A stretch of 64,000 nucleotides of DNA, taken from assembly GCF_018143015.1 (NCBI RefSeq), contig NC_054746.1, forward strand, positions 40,364,687 through 40,428,686. The letters are read 5' to 3'. Positions within the stretch are counted from its first letter, which is position 1; each line of letters opens with the position of its first letter. The position numbers and the translations under genes are program-made. This DNA comes from Lytechinus variegatus (lineage: Eukaryota; Echinodermata; Echinoidea; Temnopleuroida; Toxopneustidae). Below are positions 47,901 to 59,251 of the stretch, piece after piece. Under the pieces are notes generated by a model. It did not search any database. It was given only the letters and a program-made list of their open reading frames with translations, and was not told the DNA's origin.

Positions 47901-50900
47901 TTATGGGGGAACGCAGGAAAAAAAATTGACAAGCAAAAAAGAAAGGTTATCAACAAAATATTTTGTGGGGGCCATCCCACACCTCAAATTTAAGGGGGGG
48001 GGGACACGTCCCCCTGCTTCCGCCGCCCATGCTAGTGTTTTATCTTGCTATAAGCTTCATTTTAAAATGATGTCAGTCAGATTTCACCTCTGCTGACCTC
48101 TAGAGGTAAACTACCTTAAGGTCAACAACCTCAAAATATCAGAATATTGAGGCTTTGCATAATTAGTTCATGGTAAATATTGTTATGTTGCAAAAATAGT
48201 CATTGAATATTGACTTTTAATGTCTCTCGATATTCTAGAGAAAATAGTGAGTATAATTTTGTCCCTTGAGGGCTGTCCAAAACAACAATTCATACTTGAT
48301 TACCTTTTATGTAAGTTTTGAAGAGTGCAGATTGTGATAAAAATATGGCCACAAATAGTATTGTGTTTAATTCTGGCTAGATCTGTGCCTGCTTCATATT
48401 TCTAGAAGAAAAAGGTAAATACCTTACCCTATCAGTGGGAGACAAAGGCTTTCCGAAGAGCACAGACCTCTTTTCCCTGACATATGCGCACAGAATTTGG
48501 ATATGCTGCTCTGTCATATTTTCACGCTTTCGTTTGGTTGGCGTTTTCTGCAATGAAGAAGAAATTTTATTTTAAGAAACCCCCAAAACAAAAGTAACAC
48601 TGAAATATGACCATGAAATTAAATCACAAAAACATTAAAGGGGAAGTTCACCCAGAAGAAAACTTTGTTGTAAAAATAGCAGAAAAAATAGTAAAATATA
48701 TTGGTGAAGGTTTGAGGAAAATCTGTTAAAGAGTAAAAAAAGTTATTAGAGTTCAAAGTTTTGGATTTGTGACGTCATAAACGAGCAGCTGCCCCATGTG
48801 TTATGTAATATAAAATACATGAAATTCAAATTTTGTATGGTTCCTGATGCCTTAATTTTGTTTTCTATTCATGATCGGGTGTGAAATGATTTGCCTATTG
48901 ATATACAAAAGGTAGAGTGAAAACAATTTTCTGAGAAAATAACTTTTCATTGATTTTTTACCATTTGCTATGTAGGAATGCTGCTCGCATATGCATCACA
49001 AATCAAATTATTGAAATTCTAATAACTTTTTAATCACTTGATGATTTTTTCTCAAACCTTTGGGAATATTTTTTATTTTTTCTGCTATTTTTACAATAAA
49101 CTTTTTGTCAGGGTGAACTTCCCCTTTAAGAATGATAATTTTTCTTTAAATCTACTTGTCAATGAAAGTCCCCCCCCCCCCCGGCCTAGTAGATAATAAT
49201 AATAATAATAATAATATAGAGTATTTCTAAAGCGCCAAATCCACATTGATTATGTGCTCAAGGCGCTGGAATATACTTGGTATATCATTATTACCCCGGC
49301 TGTAGCTGAGCGCCCATATAGGCGCTAAAGCATTCAAGGAATAAATCCTACCGGGTACCCATTCACCTCACCTGGGTCGAGTGCAGCACAATGTGGATTA
49401 ATTTCTTGCCGAAGGAAATTACGCCATGGCTGGGATCTACTTCTCCTTTAAAAATTTCAATTACAAGTAGATCTAAGTCTACATCAACAAAAATATTATA
49501 AAAATGTAATTAATTATGTAACTGATCAATTACTTTGTAATTTTCGGTCTATATATGTCAAGGAGAGGGGGAGGTTTTGATTATAAGATGTTAACTTCCA
49601 TATGCACCCCCACCCAGCTAGAATTGAAAATAAAATTATGGAGGTTGAAAATGATAATAATAATCTGGAGGTTACATGGTTGAGATTTCTTAAATGAGCA
49701 AACTGTTGGGGAAGTCTTTAGTACCGTAGTAGTAGTGTGTTAGTGCGAGCCTGCATGTGTAATCTCGTCGGCAATTCGGAGGACGGGTTTTGTCCATATT
49801 TTAATTTGTATAATAATATGTAGGCCCTAATAGTGAGTGAGCCAACGCAGCTACTTCAGCGGAACAACCAAAATACAGAGACTGATGCTTTTGGTCTAAT
49901 TTTTGTGAGGCCAACCATCGGTAAAATATGATATTGACCCAGATCTGGTGTTCCACAGACTCTTCCTAATTCAAAAAATATAATTAAAAGAATACAACCT
50001 ACTTTAGACTAATTAAAGCCTAGTCATATGATGAATAAATACATTAGAATACAAATGACAGTGTTATTATCTTAGTTGAGTGTAAACACAAGTGAGCATT
50101 TTATCCCCCAAAGATTAAAAAAAATAATAAGCCAACCATTGGCAACAAGTCTGACTCTAAGGACAATGTTATAGCAATGTGGAGTCTACATTGGATGATT
50201 ACAACACAAATTCAATTTGGTTTCGATACATGATGAAATTGACATTTTGAACTGAAAATGAATCATGTCTTATTTCGTGATCGACCTCATTCCTCAGGCT
50301 CAAGTCTACTCAGTACTCTGAGTCTGACTCTGTCTCTGACTCACTCTCCTGAGCATGAATTGGTCAGACATAGAATATCGATATTATAAATAAACAGTAT
50401 CTGAAATCATAGTATCATCAAGAATTTATAAAACCATAAACAGATAAAGACCTAAGTTAAAAATTCGGCCGTTACGACATCGAACGTCTACTACTACTAA
50501 CAAACTGCATCCCTTCCATACACGGCCACCTCTACGCCAGAGCTCCGGCGGAGAGGGGCACCATTACTCCGCTAAACTACGGTGTGAGCATCAGCTACAA
50601 TTGGATTTGTTTGGGCGAAAACCACCGCGCCGTGATGATTAGCCGGGGATAAAATGATACATATTTTCAGCAGAATGGATGAATCTAATAGTTATTATTT
50701 CAAAAACTGTATTTCATGATACAATGAACAAAAATAACGTATTTTTAAAAATAAATTACCTCATTTGGTGAAGCCATTTCGTTGACGTTGCTAGCAGACA
50801 ATCGCAAGTTTACACGGGCGCAATTATTTTTTACCCAAATTTCAGTGCGCATCCTCGTTCACGAATATTCGTGGTTAATAAAACTCTGGTTACCAACCTG

Positions 50901-53900
50901 AGTTTTCCAAAGTCTTTATGCAATCGATTTTTCAATCTCAGGTAGCCAACCTGAGAAATCTACGGTACCCGAGTTTTCAACCTTAGAAATCTCAGGTTAG
51001 AAAAAAAGTTTTATGCAACGGGCCCCTGATCTCATAGCCATCACCTTCATAGCACACAAGACACACTCAAAATGCAATTACCCCCACACAAGACGACAGC
51101 AACACAAGGGGCTTGTTGCATAAAACTTTTTACCTGAGAAAACTCTGGAAAAGAATGAAAACTGAGGTTAGTCTGATATCTGCCATTGACTTTAACACAA
51201 GGCAAAAACTCCGGTAAAAACAACCTGAGTTTTCTCAGGTAAAAAGTTTTATGCAACGGGCCCAAGGAGATGAGTGATTTCTTATAACAGCCCCACAACT
51301 AAGAAACAAACTTCGCCTTGACATTTAGGAATTCAACAACTTAAAACGATTTCAATCTGAAATATAAAACCTATTGATTCTGGTTCAGCTTCTAGGGAGC
51401 TCTTGGAATGCAATACATAGTTATTGTGCTATATAAATATTATTATGATAATTATCATAATTCTATTTTCAAAATCATAAGAATCCTCCAAGATTGTTAG
51501 AGTGAATATGTACTGGTAATGATAGAAATTGGTCATACAGACTTATCTTACCTTGCAATATTACAAAACACATTTTGTTTAGGATGTATCATACTGTATT
51601 TTTCTTCATCTTTTATTTAACCTAGATTTCAAAGTTACAGAAGCAGTTGAAAGACACACGAAGAGAATCAAGGAAAGAGAAACAACAAATTGTGAGTATC
51701 TGAGATGATTCAGTGGAGTTGGCAGAATAATCAAAATTTATCCAGAAGCAAATTAGAGATTTGTCCATCTCTCACTATTTGTAAGAATTTGGGCAATGAT
51801 AGTTTGTAACAGATTATATTTTAATGATCAGAAGACAAGCCGAAAACAGTTGGTCCATCAGAGCACTGCAGTGTTTGAAATATGAATATCTTTTTTTTCA
51901 ATGAAAATTATTGATTTTTTTTTTGGGGGGGTCTTTGATCTTAAAACTTTAGGAATATATCGAATATATGCATGGAACATTGTAGTTCATACAATATTCA
52001 ATTGTATTTAAACCCAAACTAGAGATCAAAATATTAATTTCTTTTTCAGATCGAGGACTTCACTGAAAGATTTCATCAGTTAGAGCAGGCTCTTACAGAT
52101 AAAACTGAAGAAGTTAAGATGATGCAGAGTGAGCTCAAGCTTGTTAAAGAATTCAGAAGAAAGAGGGGACAAATGCAGAAAGAACTAGATGAGGTAAATA
52201 TGGCAACCTCTTTTAGTCATGTAACTGAGTATTATGTTTGTATGTTTAATTGCATTTCAAAAGATATCTTGTAGTGTTGTACTTTTATGTAATTTTTTAA
52301 GAAGGATGGTACCTGTCATGTATTGGACTACTTAATTATTACCATTACACCAAAAGAATAACAATGCATGATGTGTCACGTTTGTTTAGAAGACAAGACA
52401 ATGGGGTTGCCACGCAGTCAAGCTTGGCTTAAAGTGGCAACCCCTGCAACCTTCTAATTATCGATATGTTTTAATAGAAAATGCAATTTTTCTTCTACGT
52501 TTTACTTGTCAGTTATATGTATTATCGTATTTTCTTTGTTAATGTGTTTATAAAAAAGTGTTGCAGAAACCAATAAATGAAAAAATGAAAAGACCTACAA
52601 TTCATGGTACATGCTATACATCCAACTTTCACAACACTTCTTCCCTTGTAATTGGTATCTTTTTTACAAGAAATAAAAACCCAAATAAATTGTCAATTCT
52701 TTAGTGATTGTAAGCAATGTCTCATTGTCTTTTTCTTTCTAAAGACATGATTATGAGACGGTCTGTCTTTCACCAATATACTTTTCTACTAAAAACAGTC
52801 TAACTTATATGAATTTGTTGCCATTTTTCATGTTATGAATTGTAGATCAAAGAAGAGATGTTCCTAACAAACAAGGAGCATCAACAGCAGTTACAGAGGA
52901 TGGAGCATAAATTCTTTGAGGAGAAGATTCGTCTTCAGCAGGAGGCTAGTCAGAAGATTGCTGAGCTTGCTGAGAGAGCTCACACCGAGGCTATAAGGTA
53001 GGTGTTATTGTGAACATACATGTATGTCTCTTAGAAATTTATTTGTATCAAACAGAGTATGTTTTTAGCAACAGTTCTAGAGGCTAGTATCTCAGAGAAG
53101 TTTAAGGATTTTTTTTATTCTTACCATTTTCTTATCTACATTTTCTAATGCTTCATTTTCCTTCTTTTCTTTCTATTATATTTCTCAGTCTTCATCATTA
53201 TTTTTCGTAATTTTTCACTATCTTTACGGATGGATGAGGCAATTTATAGTCACTTTTATTGTAAATACGAGCACATGACTTTGATTTCATGTAGGATAAC
53301 TTCAAATATCAATTCTCAGTTTGAGAAAGAATCATGGTGCTAGCATGAAAAAACATTTATTCTAGTTCATTTGAACTAATGTTGAATATCTTTATCTTGT
53401 ATAGCAACCTTGATGAAACCACACGTTCAGTTTACAAGGAAAACGTTCGTTTGACTGAAGCACTGAACTACCATGTGAAGGAAGCTGATGAATTGAGAGC
53501 AGAGAAAGAAAAGTTATTAAAGGAGAACAGTCAGATCAAGGGAGATAGAGAGCTTCAAGATCAACTCATACAAGAGAAAGTTATTAGTAGCAAGAAACAG
53601 AAGAAACAAATCAATGAGGTAAGCATTTATATTAGTTATATTGCTTCATTTCATTACCTAGGGCAGATTCAAGATTATAAACATCATGTTAGCATTGGTA
53701 ATGATGTGCTAATAATGATTTTCTGTAAAATTACTTGATATTTTTTAAATTAAAGCAACATTTTTTCTGTGGTATCAAATTAATATTTGGGATTTGTGTA
53801 AACAGGATATATCTTATATGTTCTGCTGTCCCTTGACAAAAGTGAGCAAGTATATTTGTTTTTCAAATTTGACTTTCTTCCTGATTTGGGATATTTCCTG

Positions 53901-56811
53901 TGTGCTATACATGATACTCAAGAATCTAGATTCGCAAAGCTCAGTCTGAAAGATAGACATCTCAAAAGTAAGTAAATCTATATTTCATATAAAAGAGTGA
54001 CACATTTTCCTCATTTAATTAGAAACTCATTCCACAAAGTTACAGACTTTTGTCATGGGACAGCAATAGACACCTTTATCTGTCTATTTTATGTGTAAAA
54101 TTTGATTTGTTTAGATGGTGATCTACAAGTGTGTGGGGAGTTTCCCTTTTATTTATTTTGTTGTATTTTTTCTGGTGCTGTTCACTTTAATAGAATTTCA
54201 CAAACGAGCATGTTTATTGTAAGAGTACATAACATATATATTAACATTTCTCACAAACCTGATTCATTTTGACAGCTTCAGGAGAAAGTTCAGAGCTTAG
54301 AGACTTCATTGAGCCATGTTGTAAAAGAGTTTGAGAGAGAGCAGAAATCTAGTCAGCAGTTGGCTGGCATAGAGGCAGAATCTAGTAAGGTTGAAATAGC
54401 TAAACTCATGAGAACAGTTGATATGCAGACAAAGGAGATGAATAAAGTCAAGAAGTTAGCCAAGACAATTCTTGATCAGGTGAGTTATGTCTTGTACTTT
54501 GTAAAGAAAAACAAAAAGACACCCCTATTGCATTGAACCTGTCCATGGAGGTCGGGGAGGGGGGGGGGGGTGCAATGTGCTAGGTCATTTATGTGGATGA
54601 GATATATGGATGAGATATGGGAAGATGAAATGTCCCATCAAAATTTAAATGGATTAAAGCCACTGCAGGGTTTAACAGTTTAAAAGGTAGCCTATCACTA
54701 AATTCAGTTTGCAACCATTGAAATCCTTAAATAGTTACCCTTGATGTACAGTTCTGGGTCAAGATTATGTATCAGGGAACTTTTGCAGAATGAGTTGTTT
54801 GAACGTTTGATTTGCTTTTGGTAGTTAACATTCTCTATGTCATTGTAATAAACGTCAAGACCTAGACGTGTTCATGAAGCTGATTGTATCTTTACTCTTG
54901 ACTTTACGAACATTTGGGATATGAAAGGTTAACACAGAGTTTTTTCATGATAATATATAATTAAGTTTTAAGTTTTTGAGAAAGTATTTAAAATAAATTA
55001 ATTGAATAGTGGCGAATAACATACTTTGCACCAGTGCATATTAATACACAAAAATTAACATCTGCATATGTGTATGTTATCTTCAAGTATTTTTAAATGA
55101 AAGCTGAGAGATACCGTACTCATTTTGATTTTCATGTTCATTTCCCAAGTCTTTCAGAAAGTTGTTTGTAACTTTACAAACATCTTTTTGAAACACCCCC
55201 TCCTTTATCAACCAGTGATCATCTTATTAAAGACAAGAAACTTACCTCGTCACTTGACCTCTTAATGGACCATATTTCATTAAAAGGAACATTATTAATT
55301 TAATATTTTAATTGTGTTTAGTTATATTTAATTTAATATTTGATTTAAAGGAACATTTAACATTTAAGCTCTTTTTGGGGTTTCACCTAAGCAGTCTTTA
55401 TACATGCTTTTTTTCTCAATGTTTTCATGTTTAATATACATGTTTTTCTTTCTTGCAGAGAACTGAAATGGAGCAGTTTTTCCTGGACTCCCTTGAGATG
55501 GTGAAGAAAGAGATTGTAGCAAACCAAGCCAAGTATCTACGTGATGCAGCAGCAGCATATCAGAAGAGAATGATAGAAGCTCACTCTGGAAAGAAAGACT
55601 ATCCACGTATCAGGACATTCAATCAAACAGATAATAGCACCAATAGTGTCTTTTCAGATCTCAAAGCTGCAGAGACATGGTAAGATAATCAATGCTGACT
55701 TCACACCTATACACATAAAGAAACACAAGATATATGTTGGCAGTTAGCCCTTTATACATCCCTTTCCCATGCATACATGGGTACTGAATGGTTACCATAT
55801 ACCGTAATGCAGTTGTGAGTGTATTTGGGCATTGCAGCACACGGTATGATTCACATTCTACACTTATACATTCTATACTCTTTTAAATGATACAATGTTA
55901 TGTATTGTCTGAGGCACCTAAGCTTGCACTAATATTCTGATCATGTTCTTCTTCACAATAGGTCTGGATTAGGAACCAAGTTAGACATCAGTGAGCTAAC
56001 ATGGGAGCAGAGAGAACGGATTCTAAGGTTACTCTTTGCTAAGATGAATGGAGCCAAGACTGGTCAGAAGCCAGTCCTAGACCTGAAACCATCACCATCA
56101 CAAAAGAGACCACAAGTATCTGTTCCAAACAAGAACATGACCGCGTACGTAGACAATTCTATTACATATAAAAAGTGGTCTATAGACCAATGACAATTAA
56201 GAGCATTTCAAATCTTCTCTCAATAACGACTTATTCCACCAGATGTTCAAGTGCTTTTTTTTCTTTTGGGGAATCTGCATCTTAAATAAAACTTGTGCTT
56301 TAATACATGGTATTGTAGCATTACATGACTATAGCTGAGCCACCAGAGGTTTTTATTGAAGTGTTTTTTTTATTGAATTGGTATCCACTAAGATTTATTC
56401 CTTAAATAGGAATAAATCTTAATGGAGACCAATTCACCACACCTGAACTGAGTGCAACACAATGTGGATAAATTTCTTGCTGAAGGAGTGGGATGAAACC
56501 TGCAACCCTCTGATTAAAAATCAAGATGGGACCAATACACCATGACGCCACAATGATTTTGATAATTTTAATCATTTTTGTTTCAGTTGTTTTGTTTCAA
56601 TTTCAGTTGTATTCCACCTCCCATGTCCATTTTATTTCTCCACCATCCATCTTGTTAAATCATGTTGTATTTCTTGTTATCTTTCAGTCTTGCCATTGAA
56701 GCCCCTCCAGAGAGTGATGATAAAGATCAGACGTTCCTCACTCAAGCTGAGGTAGACCCGTCCACACAGCTACCAGCTGTTCATCAGTCTACATCCATAG
56801 TAGCAATGTGA
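35909..56811 (+). CDS. BBOF1: BBOF1 (CCDC176) homologue, basal body-orienting factor (10 exons)
   Basis: Ciliary coiled-coil protein needed to align and maintain basal bodies/axonemes in multiciliated cells of vertebrates. Exons: 35909-35967, 38425-38662, 51626-51691, 52050-52193, 52846-52997, 53405-53618, 54276-54479, 55459-55679, 55962-56144, 56688-56811. All have GT/AG borders and join in phase to 534 aa; human BBOF1 is about 529. Residues 1-25 are lysine/glycine-rich (MPKKTKKGGKGKGKGKGKKG). Residues ~25-370 are predicted coiled coil with the DUF4515-type core around FEEKIRLQQEASQKIAELAE. A conserved tail (WSGLGTKLDISELTWEQRE) lies near 434-452. Intron 2 (12.96 kb) holds a Harbinger transposon and intron 9 a SINE. 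The gene name rests on memory of the family's sequence and length. Confidence 0.9.
36878..37650. mobile_element. DNA element with ~120-bp internal repeats, copy 2 (BBOF1 intron 1)
   Basis: It opens GTCTCACCTGCATAGCAGAG and repeats GGTCACATGA, GGGTCAATGAACTTG and CATAACTTAGAAAGT. The right end TGCAGGCTAGAATGCCAGTGG is more decayed than in the copy at 8656-9634. Confidence 0.6.
37660..38178. mobile_element. 519-bp fold-back element of CCAGTT/AACTGG repeats
   Basis: Ends CCCAGGACCAAAATCCAGTT and its inverse (ATTGGATTTTGGTCTTGGG) define an inverted-repeat element. The interior is a degenerate tandem of TTCCAGTTAGGATTTCCAGT and TTACCCAACTGG, itself partly palindromic (CAACTGG/CCAGTTG), so the transcript could form many alternative hairpins. 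It lies in BBOF1 intron 1, 246 bases before exon 2. Confidence 0.7.
38966..38984 (+). repeat. Harbinger left terminal inverted repeat
   Basis: GGCCCCGTTGCATAAAACT, preceded by target copy CTG (38963-38965). Confidence 0.88.
38985..39140. promoter_or_regulatory. Harbinger left subterminal repeats (CCGG type)
   Basis: Eight CCGG-centred motifs (AACCGGA, CTCCGGTTA, CTCCGGTAAA) in both orientations in ~155 bases, ending just before the transposase ATG. They are probable binding sites for the Myb-like partner or transposase, and may also serve as the promoter region (inference). Confidence 0.6.
39176..43800 (+). CDS. HARBI1-like DDE transposase of the Harbinger element (4 exons)
   Basis: Harbinger nuclease that would cut and paste the element together with a Myb-like partner. 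Exons 39176-39541, 42194-42460, 42835-42971 and 43518-43800 join in phase to 350 aa, the usual length. The N-terminal half has a helix-turn-helix-like stretch (HLSTASRTIRRV). The catalytic triad is visible: D154 in GAIDGTH, D231 in LGDSGY, E267 in VVIEMVNGQLKNK, with 35 residues between D231 and E267. The phrase RWPGSTHDSRI is also a family hallmark. No stop or frameshift was seen. Intron 1 (2.65 kb) contains pyrimidine-rich low-complexity sequence that probably inserted later. AATAAA follows at 43940-43945. Confidence 0.93.
40508..42085. repeat. Repeat-derived, pyrimidine-rich stretch in transposase intron 1
   Basis: It begins CTGGCGTACCTAGGATTTTCC, contains GGGGG/CCCCC runs and a strongly T/C-rich section (about 41560-42055), and ends in a long G run. 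Open frames of up to 179 codons here are low-complexity and unlike any protein I know. It is likely an insertion into the Harbinger intron. Confidence 0.45.
43940..43945 (+). terminator. Candidate poly(A) signal of the transposase
   Basis: AATAAA 140 bases after the transposase stop codon. Confidence 0.45.
44658..45079. mobile_element. DNA element with ~120-bp internal repeats, copy 3 (inside Harbinger)
   Basis: Family phrases GGCGCCGCTTTTCTGACGGC, GATCAAAGGTCATTTAGGGT and the right end GCAGGTGAGACTGCCAGAGG are present. The left terminus (GTCTC...) is missing. It is nested between the two Harbinger genes, so it moved in after, or was carried by, the larger element. Confidence 0.6.
45533..45690 (+). 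repeat. GGTCCGGGCTGAAA-family fragment inside Harbinger
   Basis: GGATGGTCCGGGCTGAAAAT followed by AATTTCATGGAAATCG and TAGCAATATTTTGTGAAAAC match the left half of 1820-2350. It ends just before the stop codon of the Myb-like gene. Confidence 0.6.
45694..50777 (-). CDS. Myb/SANT-like DNA-binding protein of the Harbinger element (5 exons)
   Basis: Second gene of Harbinger elements; in studied cases it brings the transposase to the nucleus and to transposon ends. Exons (- strand order) 50777-50760, 48547-48428, 47525-47378, 46684-46572 and 45948-45694 all have GT/AG borders and join in phase to 217 aa. Residues 7-14 are basic (KTPTKRKR, a likely nuclear signal). Residues ~16-95 form a trihelix/Myb-like domain (MTEQHIQILCAYVREKR, AWENIAKQL, VRKAWSDLKKRAKKYEDDKK). 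An acidic and proline/lysine linker follows, then a C-terminal helix (QEAMLETQQGILATLNAML), probably for self-association. The domain resembles NAIF1/MSANTD proteins. The first exon encodes only six residues; its ATG is the least certain part. Confidence 0.85.
46900..47320. other. Intron of the Myb-like gene, nothing recognised
   Basis: AT-rich intronic sequence between exons at 46684 and 47378, with a small palindrome TTCCGCTTATTAAGCGGAA at about 46887-46905. Confidence 0.4.
47740..48030. repeat. Low-complexity repeat with C/G runs inside Harbinger
   Basis: It contains AAATTTGACAAGCCCCCCCC, repeats of TTATCAAC and AAATTTAGGGGGGG, and matches in kind the piece at 17080-17220. It lies in intron 2 of the Myb-like gene. 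Confidence 0.45.
48639..49125. mobile_element. TTAA-flanked MITE inside Harbinger
   Basis: TTAA at 48635-48638 and 49126-49129 flanks inverted ends AGGGGAAGTTCACCC / GGGTGAACTTCCCCT. The arms continue inward (AACTTTGTTGTAAAAATAGC against its complement near 49088-49107). It is 487 bp with no ORF. The ends resemble, but differ from, the CAAGTCCACC family. Confidence 0.75.
49196..49443 (-). mobile_element. SINE fragment, same family as 56383-56552
   Basis: It starts with an (ATA/AAT)n run (the tail on the - strand) and contains GGTACCCATTCACCTCACCT, GTGCAGCACAATGTGGAT and TTTCTTGCCGAAGGAAAT. It stops at GCTGGGATCTAC, where the tRNA-derived head should begin, so the head is missing. Confidence 0.65.
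50885..51004. promoter_or_regulatory. Harbinger right subterminal repeats (CCTGAG type)
   Basis: Repeated AACCTGAG / CTCAGGT and CTCTGGTTA motifs in both orientations, upstream of the Myb-like gene start and ending at the right TIR. They correspond to the CTCCGGT motifs of the left end with CG changed to CA/TG. Confidence 0.55.
51007..51025 (-). repeat. Harbinger right terminal inverted repeat
   Basis: AGTTTTATGCAACGGGCCC followed by target copy CTG (51026-51028). Confidence 0.88.
51109..51263. mobile_element. 155-bp Harbinger-type MITE
   Basis: Perfect AAG duplications (51106-51108, 51264-51266) flank the inverted ends. The left end begins GGGCTTGTTGCATAAAACTT and the right end (complement) GGGCCCGTTGCATAAAACTT, and both continue TTTACCTGAG. 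The interior keeps CTCAGG/CTCCGG/CTCTGG motifs. Its termini match the 12-kb Harbinger 83 bases away, marking it as a non-autonomous relative. Confidence 0.9.
56383..56552 (-). mobile_element. tRNA-Lys-derived SINE (BBOF1 intron 9)
   Basis: On the - strand it starts TGGCGTCATGGTGTATTGG and runs through an anticodon arm CTTGATTTTTAATCAGAGGG (TTT loop as in tRNA-Lys) to a degenerate box B GGTTTCATCC. The body shares GAGTGCAACACAATGTGGAT and AATTTCTTGC with 49196-49443. A small palindrome (AAGATTTATTCC/GGAATAAATCTT) lies at 56390-56421. Confidence 0.7.
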
Positions 56812-57226
56812 ACAGTGCCTCTACCATTCACCGAGAGCAGAATTTGCCCTCTTTGAATTTAACCTTACATAGTCATACATACTGGAAAACCAGGCTTTTT
56901 GATATCCCTTCGAGTCAGTCAGTGATATGAGCATTGCCTCTTAATGATTTTGCAAACCTTGAACTTCAAAATGAAAGTACGATTCCATCCTATTTATGTT
57001 GTAAAGGGTAAATGAACGGGTATGATGGTAATATCGCATGTGTTCATACGACTTTGTAGATGATCTCCACTTCATTTTGTGAATAGTGCCTTTGATGTTC
57101 TATCTGTGATAGGATCTAGTACGCAATTATCCGAGTATCAGTGCTTTCCATTTTCATAACTGAAAGATATTCCAGTTAAGTTTTCATTCAAATGACTGTT
57201 CTGTCTATAAGAATATCTAACTGGCA

Positions 57227-57232
57227 AATAAA
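57227..57232 (+). terminator. Candidate BBOF1 poly(A) signal
   Basis: AATAAA 415 bases after the BBOF1 stop codon, followed by T-rich sequence. Confidence 0.5.
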
Positions 57233-59251
57233 GATTCTTCCTTACCTTTTGTGTCTATTGAATAAATTTAAAAATGCAATGCGATGTTTACTACAGTCCT
57301 CTGTCATTCTGAATTATATACATAATCCTATATATATAGATGTGTTCAGTAACTATTCAAATTTGAGTATGATTGAGTAGGCCTATATTTATATCTTTTT
57401 CATGTACGTTTGCAATCTCTAAGAACAAACAGCTTTTTTATCATTAGCTAGTAATATTTAAAAGATTCAGGAAAAATAGATTGATGTATCAAAAAATAAA
57501 ACAGTCAACTTGTTCTTTATGTTGAATATGCAATAGTGAAATGTGGTAAATGATATTGTGATTTTCCTCAAGCTAATAATGGTGTTCATGAAAATATGTA
57601 TTGATATCTTTTCAAAGTGATTTTCTTTTTCATCAATGAGATGGGTATTAATCTAATTAAATTTTCTGTGTAAATGTCAAGTTTCATAATTTGGGTTTTC
57701 AGATACCTGTATGCCACTGCACTCTACATGACCAGTCTGCAATTAAAATTTCGAACAAATTGTAATTACTGTCAAAGTTTGAAAAAGTAGAAACTTTGTA
57801 TTTAAGGTTCAAAACAAGCAGGAATACTGAAATGAAAGTTTTGTTAATAAGGTTTTGAGTATTCAAATTGGCTTAATTTTAAACAGATTCAAAGTCTGCT
57901 ATAATAATGTCAATATGATTCACAACTGTCTTTTTGTTTGCAATAGGCCAGAGATTTGTATAACCTTTGAGAACTTCAGGCAGTAGAACTTTGGTTGAAT
58001 GCTCATAAAATTGAATCATTCATTTTTCCAAAACTTGATCGCAGACAGATTTTGGAAAACATTTCAGCCTTAACAAGATAGAAATAATATACTCTTTTTG
58101 TATTGTGCATTTATTTTTTATGAGCCTATGAACGGAAGAGCGTCCAGAAGGCTTTGACCTTAGCAACTAAAGCTCTTCAGGCATTCATAGAATTGTACCA
58201 TGCTTTTTAAAAACACTTTTCTCATCTATTAATTCAAGTTGATCTCAAATTATAATTGATCTCATAATTGATATCAATCTCAATTTGAATTCAGAGTCGA
58301 TCACATCTCTTGGTAAGATGTACATAGCTCATACATATCTACTTATGTCTGTCCACATGCAGCAAGAAATATTAGTTATTTATTTATGATACAATGGAAA
58401 GCACGATTGAAATTGAAGTTCATTTTTAGGACAACCATAGTGGTTGGTTGTACCCCCTATGCTATGATATGATAATGCTATCATACAAGCAAACTGGTTA
58501 CTTACTGAAACTTTGGATGGTTTTGTTGTATTCAGATAATTTGCCAAACAAGTATAAATGTAAAGGGATTTTTCTTCCAAAGTCAAGGAACAAACCTAAC
58601 CTTTGCAATAAGATGTAGCTGCCTTTGTGCAGGACATGTTGTAGAACAAGTGAAATTAAATAGTTTTCTTTTAAAATGAAATTTAATTGATTTTTACACC
58701 TGTTAATTTAATCGTGGCATCTTCTACTATATCCATTAAAAGGGGCATTTCATATCTGGGTATAATTTACATAACCCCATAGTGAGTAAATATCTGGTGG
58801 AATCAAATCTTATTTGAAAACCATCTTTACCTAGCTTTTACCTATATCTGAAGAACAAGCCTTTTTAAAAGAAAAAATTTTCAGTAGCATATTCATTGTA
58901 AAGAATTGTTCATATTCTGTACATATTACTATCTTGTAAATTTCTTGTAATTAGACATTCTAAAATAAGCTGACATAGGCTTCTATATATTAAATCTTGT
59001 GTATATTCTGTGAAAATTGCACTGAGCATTAAGATCATCATATTCTTACGTGAATTACAAGTGTGCTTGAATAATGAAGAATAAATGAGGTTAAAAAGAG
59101 AATGCAAAAGGGGATATTTGATATACAAAGGTGTATAATATGTGCATTTTGAAAAATCACATGTATCAACCCAGGATATATAAAATAGAACCCCCATCTT
59201 CACCCCCTAGAAAATGAATTCTAATACAATATAAAAAATATATATAGTTAA
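57233..59251. other. 3' flank, no gene seen
   Basis: AT-rich sequence without repeats I recognise or open frames with family features. Part could be an extended 3' UTR. Confidence 0.45.

Larger units (their letters stand above)
38966..51025 (+). mobile_element. Apparently complete PIF/Harbinger DNA transposon (12.06 kb)
   Basis: Terminal inverted repeats GGCCCCGTTGCATAAAACT (left) and GGGCCCGTTGCATAAAACT (right, complement) differ at one base. CTG at 38963-38965 and 51026-51028 is a 3-base target duplication, a size expected for Harbingers and matching the CWG sites known in fish. The element holds the two genes typical of the superfamily: a HARBI1-like transposase (39176-43800, +) and a Myb/SANT-like protein (45694-50777, -), arranged tail to tail. 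Other repeats have inserted inside it. It sits wholly within BBOF1 intron 2, its right end 600 bases before exon 3. Confidence 0.92.
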
